A model generated the notes under the pieces. It saw only the letters and a program-made list of their open reading frames with translations. It did not search any database and had not been told where the DNA came from. This document shows positions 23,836 to 36,622 of a DNA stretch of 64,000 nucleotides, piece by piece (within the stretch, counting starts at the first letter, position 1; each line of letters begins with the position of its first letter). A program made the translations under genes and the position numbers. Source of the stretch: Sipunculus nudus (lineage: Eukaryota; Annelida; Sipuncula; Golfingiida; Sipunculidae); assembly GCA_026874595.1 (NCBI GenBank), contig CM049309.1, positions 5,040,076 to 5,104,075 of the forward strand, in the 5' to 3' direction.

Positions 23836-24339
23836 TCGCAATAACGTATTCATATAATTATTCATGCATTCTTTAATTCATTGAATAAACGCGTTAACAT
23901 GGGGTGCTCAGGATAAATTGCCGAAGTGTACGACCTATTATATTTAATATTTAATATTTAATATTTAATAAATAATATACATGTGTATCTAAATTCAATA
24001 ATTAGCGTCATTGGAATGATTTTAAAATGCGTTTACCTATCAGGAAAATCCTACTGTCCAACTGTCCCACTGAATCTAAGTACTCGTAGTATGTAACTGA
24101 GAAAGATGATTATTGCGTGTTGTTTGTGGAATTTAACGAATTGCACTTTTGCAGTTGCAAATTCTTTGCATGGGATTTTCGGACAACTCACATTTTTGTT
24201 AATAATATCTTAGGCCCCCTTTCCATGCGCACGGAAACGCAGTCTACGACTGCTTGCAACTGGCGTTTAGCCATGCATCAGCTACACACTCGAGATCCCT
24301 CGCTGTTTATTAATTCGGAGATGATAAACTTAGTTGTGT

Positions 24340-24720
24340 AACTTCAAATATACAAGCCTTATACCACACCTATCTCTTCCTACACCCTTATTTTCTGGTT
24401 TAGGTTGAGGAATTCGGTCGAAGTCTGGTTGTACGGACACGGTGTCAGATTCCACATTTATACATTCATCTTCCTTTTCAGGTGACCGAAAATAGCTGTC
24501 CTGGGCCGAATCCACATTCCATCCCTGCAAGCTCTCTCGCAGACTCAGTCATCCTGACCAAAACTGCCTCAACCGATTCGATGATGGTCAGCCGAAAGTC
24601 GCAAATCGCATCGCAAGAAATCGCAGATGATCGCAACAGTCGAAAGGAATCGTCTTCGACTGGCGGTCACATATCGCATAACAAGGCCTCTCACTACCAA
24701 TTCACATGCCATTATAACAG
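24340..24720 (-). other. Unassigned protein-like frame fragments
   Basis: On the minus strand one frame reads LTIIESVEAVLVRMTESARE and then LAGMECGFGPGQLFSV. An overlapping shifted frame reads YFRSPEKEDECINVESDTVS. It resembles a frameshifted mobile-element gene, but no family is recognised. Confidence 0.2.
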
Positions 24721-24721
24721 G

Positions 24722-24855
24722 GGCGTCAATGGGCCTACAGGGGGATGGGGGGGGGGGGGGGTATATATACCCTCCTCATTTTAGCGGGGGGGGGATAGTC
24801 AATGTAATAATCCCCCCCCCCCATATTCAGAGAAAAATATTTATATATTAGAAAT
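24722..24855 (-). repeat. Dispersed repeat with long G and C runs, copy 2 (inverted)
   Basis: Read on the minus strand it repeats the order seen at 2262-2405: TTCTCTGAA, G run, ATTACATTGA, GAGGGTATATATACC, C run, ATTGACGCCCCTG. Confidence 0.55.
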
Positions 24856-24899
24856 GAAATATATTTAAAACTTTATAGACTTTGGTTACATTTATGAGT

Positions 24900-26279
24900 T
24901 TAATATGAAATATTATATATCTTAACCTGATTAAGAATTAACTGGAAACATACCTTATTTCTTAAAACCGTATACGTGTGTATGAGTGTGTGTGAAAAAA
25001 GTTGCGAGTCATCCCCCAAGCCATGAAGGAAAATTTGCGCCACTGGATCATAATCGCGGATCCCTTGCGACATTAATCGCATCGCGTCGCAGTAACATCA
25101 CCAGTGGACATCAGACTAAATGGCCACCAAACTCTCTCCGCACATAGATTCCTACTTTGAAATAATTTAGCCTGTCATCACTGTCGTATTTGCGCTGATA
25201 TTAATTGATCTCCAAGTTCAAAATACTGAACGGGTGCATGGGACATTCTAGCATGAATAAATCCGATACAATGATGCTTTTGATAAACTGATACTGCTGT
25301 CACATTATCGGTATGATCATCGGAATAGTTCTGTGACACTAAAGCGTCGTAGCTACTGGTGAACTATGATATTAGGTGTTCTTATTCAGTTATGATCAGA
25401 TCAGATCACTGAATTTGCAAACATTCAACAGCATTCTTTAGGGTAACATTTATGATGTTTCAGTGAGGAAATTTGCGCATGCGCATAAAACATCCTTAAT
25501 TTTCTCAATATCAGATGCAACTCAAAGATAATTGAGGAATAAATGAAGAACTGTAAGCAGAATAACAGAATTATGCCGATATTGCTATGTAAAAAGTACG
25601 TGTTTTATTCCCATAGAGGGAACAAAATCTGCTTTGTCCCCGACCTATGAAGAAGTGACCGTTAACAATTTCTATGCACAACGATATATCTCAAAACTTT
25701 TACTCGGATCAACTTCTAATTATAATAGTATATGTTTATCTCAGGCTGATTAGGTTTAGCTCAAAGTTGAATGATTTTTGGATATTAAAAAAAAAATAGT
25801 ATTGCTAAATTTCACTTTTCATATGCGTAGCGATATATCAAAATATGTTATTCAAATTCACTTCTAATAACTTGGTAAGTGTACTTTATGAGTCTCTTGG
25901 TTTGATTAGGTTTTGATTCTTATTTGAAAGTTTTATTTTTTTTATTTTTTACATATTATAGGAATCAAGACTTCTCAAAACGTTTTCCTCATGTCTACCT
26001 CTTCTTATAACGGCACGTGTATCTTATGGGTTTTCAGACTTAATAAGGAGAAACAGCTGAAGAGTGCAGATCTCGTCAAGTATAATTTCTGTGAAACGGA
26101 CTGAGTGTCAGAATTGATGGATTCTTTTTTTGCTAAATAAGATGTGCATTTACTGTGGAATGACAAAACCCTGAGCTCACAGCTATAAGACACGCTCGGA
26201 CTAGTACCAACAAACAGAGATCAAATTCTCTGAGACCTATTCCCAGTGCCGCAGACCAGCTAAAATCTCAACAAGTGAC
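24900..26279. other. Unassigned interval
   Basis: No exon or repeat recognised. Four short minus-strand frames lack splice sites. Confidence 0.35.
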
Positions 26280-27720
26280 CGAGGGGTCATGACGCTCAGC
26301 TGACTAGGAAAATATTTACAAAAGGAATTTTATCATTGCCAAATTTTATAGGTGGTATCCCCATTCAACTTAAGCATAGCTCAGTGGATATGGGTTACAG
26401 AGACCTTACAGAAAACCCTTCATGATGAATGTGCATGCAAAGAATCATGGTGAAGAATTCATAAGTTGTTCAGAACCTGGAGGTTTTATATAAAATGTTT
26501 AATTATACTGAAGGGTACTTACAAGCCCAAAAGCTCAAAGGATATGGATAACAGAGACCTTAATTTAAGATTTCCAAGGAGATTTTTCATGGACGTCTCT
26601 GCTTTTAAATTATAACAATCTAGGTTGAATGGTAATAATAATGATTTGTACCCTGTCACTGCATCTCTGAAGGGCTTAAAATAGAGAAAAAATTCATAAA
26701 AATTCGAAAAAAAAATCCAGGATGCACCAACAGTCTTCAAGAACTGATGAAACAGTCCTTGATGAATATACATACAAAAAAGCATGGCGATCAATGCAAA
26801 AGTTGTTTAGATACTGGAACTTTTGTAAAAAATCTTTAATTATTCTCGGGGCTACTTCGGAGCCCCATAGCTCAGAGGTTATAGGTAAGAGAGACCTAAT
26901 TTCAGGTTTCCAAGGAAACGTTTAAAGGGTCTCCCTGCATGTCAAGAGAAAAGATTCTAGGTCCAATCCTTAGGATCTGTGCCTTGTTAAGAGAAGACCT
27001 CATCTTAAGAGGTCTAAAAAATAGAGAAAAAAATTGTAAAAAAAAACAAAAAAAAAAAACGGTGGCGCCACAAGACTGCAGAAACTGATGGAACTTTCCA
27101 TGATCAATATCCGTGCAAAGAATCATGGTTATCAGTGCAATAGTTTTTCAGACACTTGAGCTTATGTATTAAATTTTCCAATATTCTGAGGGTAATTCGG
27201 AGCCCCATAGCTCAATGTTTATGAGTAACCGAGACCTAATTTCAGTTTTCCAAGGAGACTTTTAATTGGTCTCCCTGCATGTCAAGAGAGAAGATTCTAG
27301 GTCCAGTCGTTACGATTTGTGCCTGGTTGACAGATGACTGTATCTTAAGAAGTCCAAAAAAATAGAGAAACATCGTAAAAAATCGAAAACAAATACAGGT
27401 GGCGCCACCAGTCTGCAGAACTGATGCAACACTCCATGATCAATATCCATGCAAAAATTCATGGTGATCAATGCATTAGTTGTTCAGATATTTGAGCTTT
27501 TGTATCAAATTTTCCTTTATTCTAGGGGGGGGGATACTTCGGAGCCCCATAGCTCGAAGAATGTGGGTAACAGAGACCTTATTTCAGGTTTTTCAATGAG
27601 ATTTATTATGGACCTCCCAGGATGTCAAGTTAGACGATTCCTGGTCTAGTGGTTACGATTTGTGCCTGGTGAACGGACGGACAGACGGACGCCGGACAAA
27701 GTGTAATCGCTATGAGATCT
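26280..27720 (+). mobile_element. Tandem-core element, same family as 10547-12210
   Basis: It opens GGGGTCATGACGCTCAGCTG. Core units follow at about 26400, 26720, 27060 and 27400 with TGATCAATATCC.TGCAAAG, GGAGCCCCATAGCTC and TTTCAGGTTTCCAAGG. It closes with a short (GGAC)n block at 27674-27695. The palindrome is at 27061 (partial) and 27398. The hairpin end is degenerate. Confidence 0.65.
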
Positions 27721-27869
27721 ATAGGTACAATACGGTCCGACCAGAAGAAAAAAAAAGAAAAAGAAAAAAACTAATAGATTTTTTTAACCTTTTGGGGACC
27801 AAAAGAAAAAGGAATATTGACCTAACTATTAATGCAAAAATAATCAACTCCCATAAGCTTATATGAATA

Positions 27870-30820
27870 TATATATACCTGTAAACCTGGTTAGTGTAAA
27901 ATTTAGTAGGGCGTTTTTGTGGCCTTTAAAAATATGACCTTAAAATCAAGAAACGTTATTACTGAAATGTAAAAACGGGCGGTTTTGGATGAAACCTTTG
28001 GCTTAAATTCGTCCGAAAGCTTTTTGGACAAGGTGATACCTTGCCCTTTGACCTTGTGAACTCGTATGAATAGGATTCTTCCCTTATTGGTGGTGAGCTC
28101 GCTGAGCTGTCTTTGAGAGTTGACGGTTTACATATTCAAACCAAAGGTGCACGGATCGCTCTTGATGGAGTTTATATGCTGTTTTCATGCGACTTTTCAA
28201 GCAACTTTGTTTAAACTGAGACTAAATGGTTAATTCAGTTGAAAACCAACGCACGCACACATACACAAAAGACTTTGCTATCATTTGATTGTCAGTTATC
28301 ATTTCTTTGAAAAGAAAAACTACCCGCTTGTTTTAAAAAGCCTATTTATACCGAATGTGCAGGTGATTTTATAAAGAAAATGTTATCCAGAAAATCGATG
28401 ACAGAATAAAATAGCAAATAAAATGTACAGTTCCGCCTTTGATAATCATAATGCCACATAAACAATTCAGTTCTGTCATTTCAAAAGCTTCCCTGTATGC
28501 CGGCTGAGCAGAGTTAAGGCCACGAAGAAGTCACAAACCCTCACACACGCATACACACACCATCACACCATCACACACGCACACGCGCGGCAATGAGGTA
28601 AACTGGAGAATGTTTGTCAGTGTGCCGATAACGTTTTGCTTGGAAACATTCGTATTTAGCCAAATGACAACAGAGTTTAAACTGACACAAATATTATTGA
28701 TGGTTATGTACTGTAAAGTGAACAGGGGTTTTCAAATTCCTGCTCAGATACTACTGAATTTTTGCCTTTCCTAGGCTCCTAAACCAAGGATTCTAACCAT
28801 TTTTATCAGGCATTGTTTTTGCTTTCATACTTTGGTCCTTTTTTAAAATTAATCGATATTGCTTGTTCGCAATGTAGGTTTTAATGTTCGTTTGTCTGTA
28901 TAATAAATGATCACATATTATGTATATTTGCATTAAACTGATATGTCATAGTGTTTGCACAATAAAGGATCAAGTATAATATATATTTACATTGCATTTA
29001 CATTGATCATATTGCTGGATGGCATTTGTTCGTACATTTACTATGCCTGATATGTCAATCCTACAGTCTCTCCTTACTAAAGTATGATGACAATCCATGT
29101 ATTGATTTTCCTGTCAGAACAAATACCTGTGTGCACATTACAAGCTTTCTGCAATATTTTTGTCGGCAGAAATTAAAAAAAAATCAAATAAATTCACCAT
29201 ACAGGTGAACAATAGGGCGATGTTGCCAATAACCGGGTTAAATGTATGTATGCCCCTGATATTGATTTCCCTGTCCCCAGGACATTATATGCGGCCCGTG
29301 CCCTTAACCTTGAAAACTTCCACGTGCATTCCATATCCAACCAAGTATCTTCTTCCTGTAGCAGGGCATTGGACCAAGGATGTACAGGTTTCCGCTTAAT
29401 TGTTTCCCCTGAAAATAAAGGACTATGCGCAGCAAAGTACGACTTGTTTACTTAGGTAATGTATTATCTTATATTTTATTTGATGTGTCAAAGATAAGAC
29501 ATTGTGACATTCAAATGAATTTTTCTTTCAATATAGATCGTTTCGATATGCTGATTTCCTATGTGGTCATATTTATTGGAGCTATGGACATTAAAAGGGA
29601 CACCTACATTATAGGATTCCTCCGTTCATTAACTGCTTGCTACCACTTACATTTGTTAAGCCATTAGTTTCGAAAAAAAATATACAAGTGTAAGATATAC
29701 AATATTTTTTATCTGGAATATTATTAGTGTGATTTCAATGTTTAATTAAAATAAATTTTTTGACTTTTTGACCTCTTAAGCTTTCTCCCTAATTGATTCA
29801 AATATTTTGTGTAATGAGAGTAATTGCCCACCTTTGAAATTAATGATATTTAAAATGGAATTTAAGAATTTAATGAATAGGTTGGATATGAAGAAGATTA
29901 TTATATATAATGTTCAATACATTAAACTGGAACATAAGGTAATGGAAGAAATGACAGCTTCATTTGGGTAACTTGAAATAAGATTATTGTTATTATAAAA
30001 TTAAAAATCCCGTTTGCCTTCGGTGTCATCTGGTGCTCAATCAAGAAATAATAATTTATTTTTAAAATTAACCCGTACATATTGAACTTTCATGGCATGA
30101 ATTATGTATCAATTCATCGCATTACTTAACTTTGGTATCCATCCGTCCATCAGAAGGGAAAACAAAGAATACATGTATCAACTGTTACAATCAACGGAGA
30201 ACAATTAAACTACAGACTCTGGGGGAAAATATGCTGCTAACGGGCAAGTTATTGATTAGTTTTCTCTACAAGTCGAAACACGATGCGTTGGATATTGCAA
30301 GCTTAAATTGTCTGGAAAAATACAAAAATGCTCTTAAATTCTTGGAATATTGCACACAATAAACACAAATTTTAACTAATTTCCCCAGTTCCCTAACAAC
30401 AAGGGAAGAGCACAGATTAGCAACGTTACCGAAGGTCAATGAAATTAGTAAATGAAAAACTATAAACGCGAATCCGTAGAAAATTTCTTAATCATTGGCC
30501 TTATTTGTTTCGGCCTGTGAATGCAAGGTTGGCGTTAAAAAAAACAAAAGCGATATTAATGTAAATAATTAACAATACGTGTTTCGGAGGTGGCCTATCG
30601 AAGGGACCTTTTCACATACCATGTATATAAGTTACTAGCAGAGTTACTCGGCGTTGCCCGGGGGAAAGAGGGGAAACGGTTTCTGAGAAGAAAGACTAAT
30701 ATACTTGTGCACATGAAGTTCAAATGAGATTTTTTTTATATACAACATTCTGCGATCATTCTAGTGAAATAATGTGTTCATTTCTATCACCGGAGTGCGC
30801 ATACTGCTCTGTTATGGTCG
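27870..30820. other. Unassigned interval
   Basis: No splice-supported exon was found. Short CA-rich stretches lie at about 28540-28590, with many short frames. The missing first exon of the lectin gene may lie somewhere in 28-33.9 kb. Confidence 0.35.
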
Positions 30821-30827
30821 TCTGTTA

Positions 30828-31095
30828 GGCCAAAAAAAATGTTTCTCAGGCAGCGCCCTCGTCACCTTAGACCCCCCGTGTCAAACATTTTATTGCAAAA
30901 ATGACCTCGTCAGTCAGTTTCCCTCCAATGAACATACTTCAGAACACAGAAAATTCTTCTAAAACATTTTACCTTTATAGACCGTAGCATCGTTTAACTA
31001 TGGCTATAGCAAAAAACGCCCACGTCAATTTTAACGCCGCCCGCAATGATTTCTAAAAATGTGTCTGAGAACCAAACCTTATTTTTTGCTTATAT
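30828..31095. mobile_element. PIF/Harbinger-like MITE, decayed copy C
   Basis: TTAGGCCAAAAAAAAT, GTTTCTCAGGCAGCGCC and, at the other end, GTCTGAGAACCAAACCTTAT match the termini of copies A and B with substitutions. Confidence 0.5.
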
Positions 31096-31186
31096 ACTGT
31101 CGTTTAGAACTATTATCTTTAGCGGCCGCAACGCGGCGCCGATGTTGCGGCGTCAATGTTCATAGCTAACGATGTGTAAAAACAAG

Positions 31187-32165
31187 GAGGTTACAGACTG
31201 GACTATCAAGTGAGAGTCTGGCCGTGTCGGATGTTGCTGAGGGGGTCACAAAATTCGTTGCTCTAAGGCACAAAGAGATGCCGTTGATAAGCCCGGCGCT
31301 AATTGATGCAGCTCGAGAGAGGGGTGATTTCGGAACAGCTCGTTAGTTCCCGGAGGATAACTTAAATACAATCAAAGTTTCTAATGTCAGATGAGTAAGT
31401 TTCTCCCAAAATAAATCTCAGGTAGTATTAAATGTAAATATTTGAACAATCATAAGTTTGAACACCATATTTTCATATGTGTGTGAAACGTATGTGAAGC
31501 TGCCGTTGCTAATGACGCCTAAGCTATAGCTGGGCTGCGGTAAACATGGGCGATAATACGATAATATGAATACAACGCCGTCAGTGACAGAGCGGGCGAT
31601 AGCTCACTATTATCCATCAAAATGAAAGTCATCCCTTAATAAGCGTCAAAATATTTAGTTATCGACGGAATACTATAATACATGGCTAATTATTAATATG
31701 ACAGAAGTGTGTGAACTGATGTAATTTTTTTATAATTCCGAAGTTATTCAGGGAAAGTAAGGTTTACACTTACCAGTCGTCCGTCATGAAACACGGCAGA
31801 AGTTGGTACAGAGTAATAGCATCTATCTCAAAATCGATCAAGTGATTCCTCAACACGAGACCTCTCTAGATATATTTGTTGCGCATAATTCTTGACAAAA
31901 CAAACCGTTTGCGCATTCATAATGCCGGTCACTTTTATACCAGTGATTTACTGCTCAGTTACAGGATATATCGCTCTCCGCTTCAGCGAGCTACAGCGGA
32001 CCGCGGAAGTAACATCTAGCAGACTCGCTGTATCAAAGGCTTTGCCGCCGCTGCACCCGACACCGCGGGGCAATAGCACACTTGAGTTAATGGGCTTATT
32101 ATGTCTTAATTGCAATAAGCGAGCGACTGACAGTTGATACTCCAGTCTGTAATCTCCTTGGTTAA
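31187..32165. repeat. Inverted repeat pair about 1 kb apart
   Basis: GGTTACAGACTGGACTATCA at 31189 is inverted at about 32125-32155 (AGATTACAGACTGGAGTATC on the minus strand). Similarity continues patchily inward. The interior is GC-richer, with short protein-like frames on both strands. This could be a DNA transposon or an inverted exon duplication. Confidence 0.4.
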
Positions 32166-32189
32166 TATGACCTGTTTCCATCTAAATCT

Positions 32190-33480
32190 ATGTTCCAGTC
32201 TTTAAATAAGCACTAAGAATTGGTCAAATGTTATGGTTATGGTATTCAGATGTAAATTCTCGTCCCACAAGGAAAATATATTTGCGTTCTTTCAAGGTCA
32301 TGCTTCGTGACCGCTCGGTCAGAATAAACATGGCTGCCATCTCGGCCCATCGGTAGAGATCATGGTTTTACGAACTTCCATTGAACTTATTTTGTGATAA
32401 AAAATAAATAAAAATAAAAATAAAAAAAATAAAAATTTAAAATATGAAATATAATTAAAGGTTATATGATATATAAAGTAATTTCAATTGTTTTTCTTTA
32501 TGAAACGATTTCATGCATTTCGATGGGGAATCCCCTGTGTAATGACCGTCGGCGGAGCCCGCATGTTCCATGCTTCACCGTGAGATTTGGACACTGTAGT
32601 CCTATAAAATCTGGTTTGCATGTTAATACAACACGTAAAAGAAATACAAATTTAACTTATTTCGAGGGTCCTTTCAAGCTGTTGACTAATACGACCTATA
32701 TATCGTTTATTGTCTGATATTTTAACCATTGGTTGTCAATTCTGTGCTAGTGCATGAGAAATAACGATAGTTTACGCTTTATTCATGGTAGAAAAACGTA
32801 AACATAAAAGCCGCCCGCACGCATCAACATACAATTATTATTTTTTTTACCTTATGTAACCCTTCTTGAACGGAAACACAGGGACGGTGCTTTTGACAGG
32901 CGACGTCACAAAGTAAAACGTTACCCATGTACAGGCGCTGTTGTGACACTAGCAGATATATTCAATACGTATCAAGTCGAAAAGAAAAGCCTCTGTTCAA
33001 ACGTAGACAAACTGACTTTGAAAGCCCAATAGAAAAGAAAAGCATTTGTTTAAACGAAGCCAAACTGACTTTGAAAGCTCGATATATAGTGAAAGGTAAA
33101 GAAATTTAATTTTCGTAATTATTCTAAAAATATGGTCACTGCTGAAACCAGGATACCGCCTTAAACCATCCGGAGTGCATGTGGGAAATGTGGAAGATGA
33201 AAATATTAGTTTTAGAATATAACGTATTTGTCAATGCTTCTTTCTAAAACCGTGTACTTACCCCAGTAAACAAGCGGATAGTAATCGTGATCGAGGACTG
33301 GCTCATAACATAAACATAGCGCGCACGCCACCTGGTTATGGAAAGAAACACTTGCTAAAGTGTGATAATGATACTAAATAATAATATATTAAAATACTAA
33401 TTATATTTCATAATAATAATAATAATAATAATAATACAATAAAACGGATTTGAAAATACAAATGCATTAGACTTGAGGGT
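32190..33480. other. Unassigned interval
   Basis: An AAAATAA run lies at about 32400-32445 and a TAA microsatellite at 33412-33434. One frame at 32466-32717 begins like a signal peptide but has no splice site matching the lectin gene. Confidence 0.35.
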
Positions 33481-33483
33481 CCT

Positions 33484-33610
33484 AAACTTTGACTTGTACG
33501 CGGTGGTCAGGGCTCGAGAAGTCACACCGAGTCTTTCTCGAGTTCAGTAGAAAAAAATGTGTCCCACGAAGACTGACACTCAGATCGGATAACCTGTTCG
33601 ACATACATGA
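33484..33610 (+). repeat. GAGTCC-family dispersed repeat, copy 1
   Basis: GGGCTCGAGAAGTCACACCG, then TTCAGTAGAAAAAAATGTGT and GAAGACTGACA match the inverted copy at 63040-63125. In frame both read GLEKS.RV..E.SRK....RRL. Confidence 0.55.
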
Positions 33611-33976
33611 GACTTTATTAATAGCTCAGATTAAATACCAAACTCAGTATCTGCGTTTGGAGATATTTGCATGGTGATCTCAAATTCCCATTTCACAGTT
33701 ATCTATAAAATTAGAACATTTTGTGCTCGGACTTGGACTCGTGTTGAAAAATATTCGGTTTCGAATGAAGCGGACTTATAGTTTGTTATATCTCGATTAA
33801 TAAATGTAAAACATTCGCTCTTATCTTGAACGGAGGGTCTCTTGTCTCCTCTTTAATTTCTGGCACATGCAATTAATTCACATGCCTGTAGAAAAGGTGT
33901 ACAGTATATCATAAATAATTTGGTATTATAACCAATCGTTCTTAAATTTTCATAATTAAATGTGTCCTTTTTACAG

Positions 33977-34147
33977 CATGGCTAATCTGGCATATAGGTC
34001 TCGCTACGGGCCCCCCAATTCAGAGAGAGGATTTATCTAAGAGGTCAAGATGCTACGGGATTTGTGAGCATGGCTGTCAGGGGAATCAGCTGCAGGGCAA
34101 CATGGCCGCCGTCTTGGACATGACGGTGAAGGCAGCGCCGAAGTGTG
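33977..34147 (+). CDS. Lectin gene, first exon found: N-terminal cysteine segment
   Basis: Acceptor CCTTTTTACAG, donor GTGAGT, phase 1-1, 171 bases. The open frame starts WLIWHIGLATGPP, perhaps the end of a signal peptide, and carries four cysteines in SRCYGICEHGC ... APKC. The ATG just inside the exon is in another frame and stops after 20 codons. Confidence 0.6.
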
Positions 34148-35366
34148 GTGAGTCCCTAGTCACTTCCATAATTTTTAGAATGACCCATATGTGTTATAAT
34201 CTATAGTGGTGGCACTTACCGTTGTCACGCAACTTCTCTGTGGGCACGCCTTAGAGATACCCCTGCTTGGTATTTGAGCATCTGGAAGTTGCCAAGTGTG
34301 TCCTAGTAGAGACCATATTTCCCCTAAATTCTGTGAAGTTTTTCGAGGTCTTTCGCAGCGCCGTCTACCAGCAACTTCGCCCATGTCAACTCTACCCATT
34401 GAAAACCTGTCCCGCGAAAATTCGGCCGAAGTCCCGCGGACCTGTTCCAATGCAATAACGAGTAATAAAAAGGGGTATAAAGTATACATATACACTATAT
34501 ATACATAAATAAGTATTGTTCTAATTGTTCTGAAATCAATCATTTTACAGTTTCTTGTCATATCATTTCCAGTTCCCTGTCCCCCGGGGTACACCGAATA
34601 TTTCAAGTTAGAAAATGAGGACGCACCTGTCGAGCAAAGCGGATCGTGTTACAAGATACTCACTAGGACAGAATATTGGTCGAAGGCCGCAAAAATCTGC
34701 AAGGAGACCGGAGGAAACCTGGTCAGCATCGAGACAAAACAAGAACTGGAGCACATCAAGAAAATTGTTAAGATCACCGATGGTAAAACAACATAATATT
34801 CCAGAACAATAATTTTGTTTAACATGATTAATAATAACATCTTAGAACACCTATTTCAAGTAATCGTTATTAGTTGCCTATTTTTAGCTCTGGTACCTCA
34901 TAACCTTTTTTAAGCTGTGGTTATAAACTGCCTGTTGCTTGTTGCAATGAATTACTTATTCAAAGATAAAGTCAAATAGTTGCACATGTCACAAGAAAAA
35001 TTGTTCATTGCCTATAAACGTTTTCGCTATTAAACACCTAATTAAGAATATGGTTAATTGCCTATTTTAACTTGTATACACATACTTTTTTTTAAAGGAA
35101 TTTCGAGGCTCCACTCGCTATGGACAGGAGGGAGAAACGCTGGTAAGGGCCAATGGGTCTGGACCGGCACTGGACAAGACATCGGCTACTCAAACTGGGC
35201 GATTGGTAGACCGGAAGACATCCCGGACTTCATCAAGAAAGACTTCCTCTGTCTTGGAAGAAATGACTTAAAATGGCATCGTGCGTGGGACAGCACAGTC
35301 GCTACAGGAATCTGTGAGAAACAGAGTGTATGTCAACCCAAATCTGATTGGGAGTACAGTCGTTGA
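33977..35366 (+). CDS. C-type lectin-like protein (3 exons found, N-terminal exon missing)
   Basis: Exons 33977-34147, 34573-34782 and 35098-35366 join in phase 1 throughout and end at TGA. They give 215 residues plus a split first codon. A cysteine-containing N-terminal segment (SRCYGICEHGCQGN) precedes a full C-type lectin domain. The domain runs VPCPPGYTEYF, GSCYK, a WSKAAKICKETGGNLVSIE helix block, LWTGGRN, WVWTGTGQ, SNWAIGRPED, DFLCL and TGICEK. The family's fold and its two conserved disulfides are present. The sugar- and calcium-binding EPN/QPD motif is replaced by RPED, and no WND motif is visible. It may therefore bind ligands without calcium or without classical sugar specificity (inference). 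Molluscan proteins of this kind are usually secreted and act in immunity or the matrix. I could not locate the exon carrying the start codon and signal peptide. Confidence 0.8.
34573..34782 (+). CDS. Lectin gene exon: first half of the C-type lectin domain
   Basis: Acceptor TCATTTCCAG, donor GTAAAA, phase 1-1, 210 bases. It contains CPPGYTEYF, GSCYKIL, EYWSKAAKIC and GGNLVSIETKQELEHI, the conserved first half (helices 1 and 2) of the lectin fold. Confidence 0.85.
35098..35366 (+). CDS. Lectin gene last exon: second half of the C-type lectin domain and stop
   Basis: Acceptor TTTTTTTTAAAG, phase 1, 269 bases to TGA at 35364-35366. It encodes LWTGGRN, WVWTGTGQDIGYSNW, GRPEDIPD, DFLCLGRNDLKWH and TGICEK, followed by a short tail with one more cysteine (SVCQPK). 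Confidence 0.85.
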
Positions 35367-35512
35367 CTGACACTTAGATATCCCAAGATGTCAACTTAGA
35401 AGCCAAGAGTGTGGCATGTGAAATATGAGAAATTTTGCAAATTATAACCGTAACTGATTTACGCATACATTTAATCTACAGGACCTAAAGAGAGCAGCGG
35501 TCAGAGCGGCCC

Positions 35513-35518
35513 ATTAAA
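35513..35518 (+). promoter_or_regulatory. Candidate polyadenylation signal (ATTAAA) of the lectin gene
   Basis: The common variant hexamer lies about 147 bases after the lectin stop codon. No AATAAA is closer. Confidence 0.3.
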
Positions 35519-35519
35519 T

Positions 35520-36545
35520 CTAGCTTATGGAGGCTAAATACACGTACTTTTGGCCTCATCATCTTTGAGTTTGTTTTGATTTCTTTATCTCCTAGTGGTT
35601 ATCCCCATCGTAGGTCGCCATGGTTACAGGATGCACCAATTTTATAAGAAAAACCCACACATTGCATTTAATCAAAAGGCTGTACAACTACTCAGATAGG
35701 CAGATGTGCCAGTCTCTGAGTTTCATCAGAAGCTTTTCTGAAACTACTCGTTGGCTGATTGTACTTTTGGTCGGTGAGTGCGGTTTTGGTGTGGCCAATA
35801 TACTGTAGAATAATAATGTCCCGATACTTCTCGACGTCGAGAACGAATTTCTAGGAAAATGCAGGAGACCTTTTTTCCCACTTTTTTGTTTTGCATATTT
35901 TTTAAAACAACGCAAGCTTATTTCGGCATCTCTTGGCAAAAGAGATGTAAGAGCTAAGTAAATCTTGAATGATTTCCACGGGCGTTTCATTATATATATG
36001 ATTAAATTTATTTATATATATATATATATCTCATATATCACATATATCTATTATAATTAATACATAACGTACATATACATGTATACACAAAATAAAAAGA
36101 AGCCTTCAACCACATTTCATTAATAAAACATTACATTTATAGGATTTCTCCGACAATTAACAACAACACAATTTAGTTCAACAATTTCCAAAAGGTCCGT
36201 CTGAATTCAGAACCATTAAGCCTAATTTAGAACAATTGTCATTAAGCCGTAACATGCTATACACCGTCAGTGGCTAACCGTGATGGTTAAAGGGCTAGAC
36301 ATTCACTGTGGGGACTCACCTCATAATGCCTATGTAAACTCTTATTTCGTACTGATTGCTACATGTCAAGTTGAGAAGCTTATAAATAGAGCAGTATTGG
36401 CTGACACTTTACTTCCTTTTAAGCCTACAAACTGTTATTAGATATTGAGAAATGTGTATGTTTAGATGACCTAATTGCAAAACGTTTTGCTGTCTATCCC
36501 TTTAGATTTATATTGTTACGAAGATTAATTGCTCAGGGGTAAATA
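35520..36545. other. Unassigned interval after the lectin gene
   Basis: A TA repeat lies near 36000-36060. The remainder has no recognised feature. Confidence 0.4.
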
Positions 36546-36549
36546 TTTA

Positions 36550-36622
36550 GGCTGATCCGGGATTCGAACCCATGTTGGTGGCGCACAAGTCCGGTGTTCC
36601 AACCCGCTTCGCTAGAAAACGC
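36550..36622 (-). tRNA. tRNA-like sequence (pseudogene or SINE head)
   Basis: On the minus strand TAGCGAAGCGGG fits an A box and GGGTTCGAATCCC is a perfect B box; the total span is about 73 bases. The 3' GGATCAGCC has no pairing 5' partner, so the acceptor stem is broken. Probably not a functional tRNA. Confidence 0.45.

Noticed and set aside
32466-32717. Signal-peptide-like frame considered as the missing first lectin exon
   Set aside because: There is no phase-1 donor in a sensible position, and the frame continues to its own stop.
34175-34606. 143-codon minus-strand frame
   Set aside because: It overlaps a lectin intron and exon on the opposite strand, has low-complexity Tyr/Ile parts, and lacks splice sites or family resemblance.
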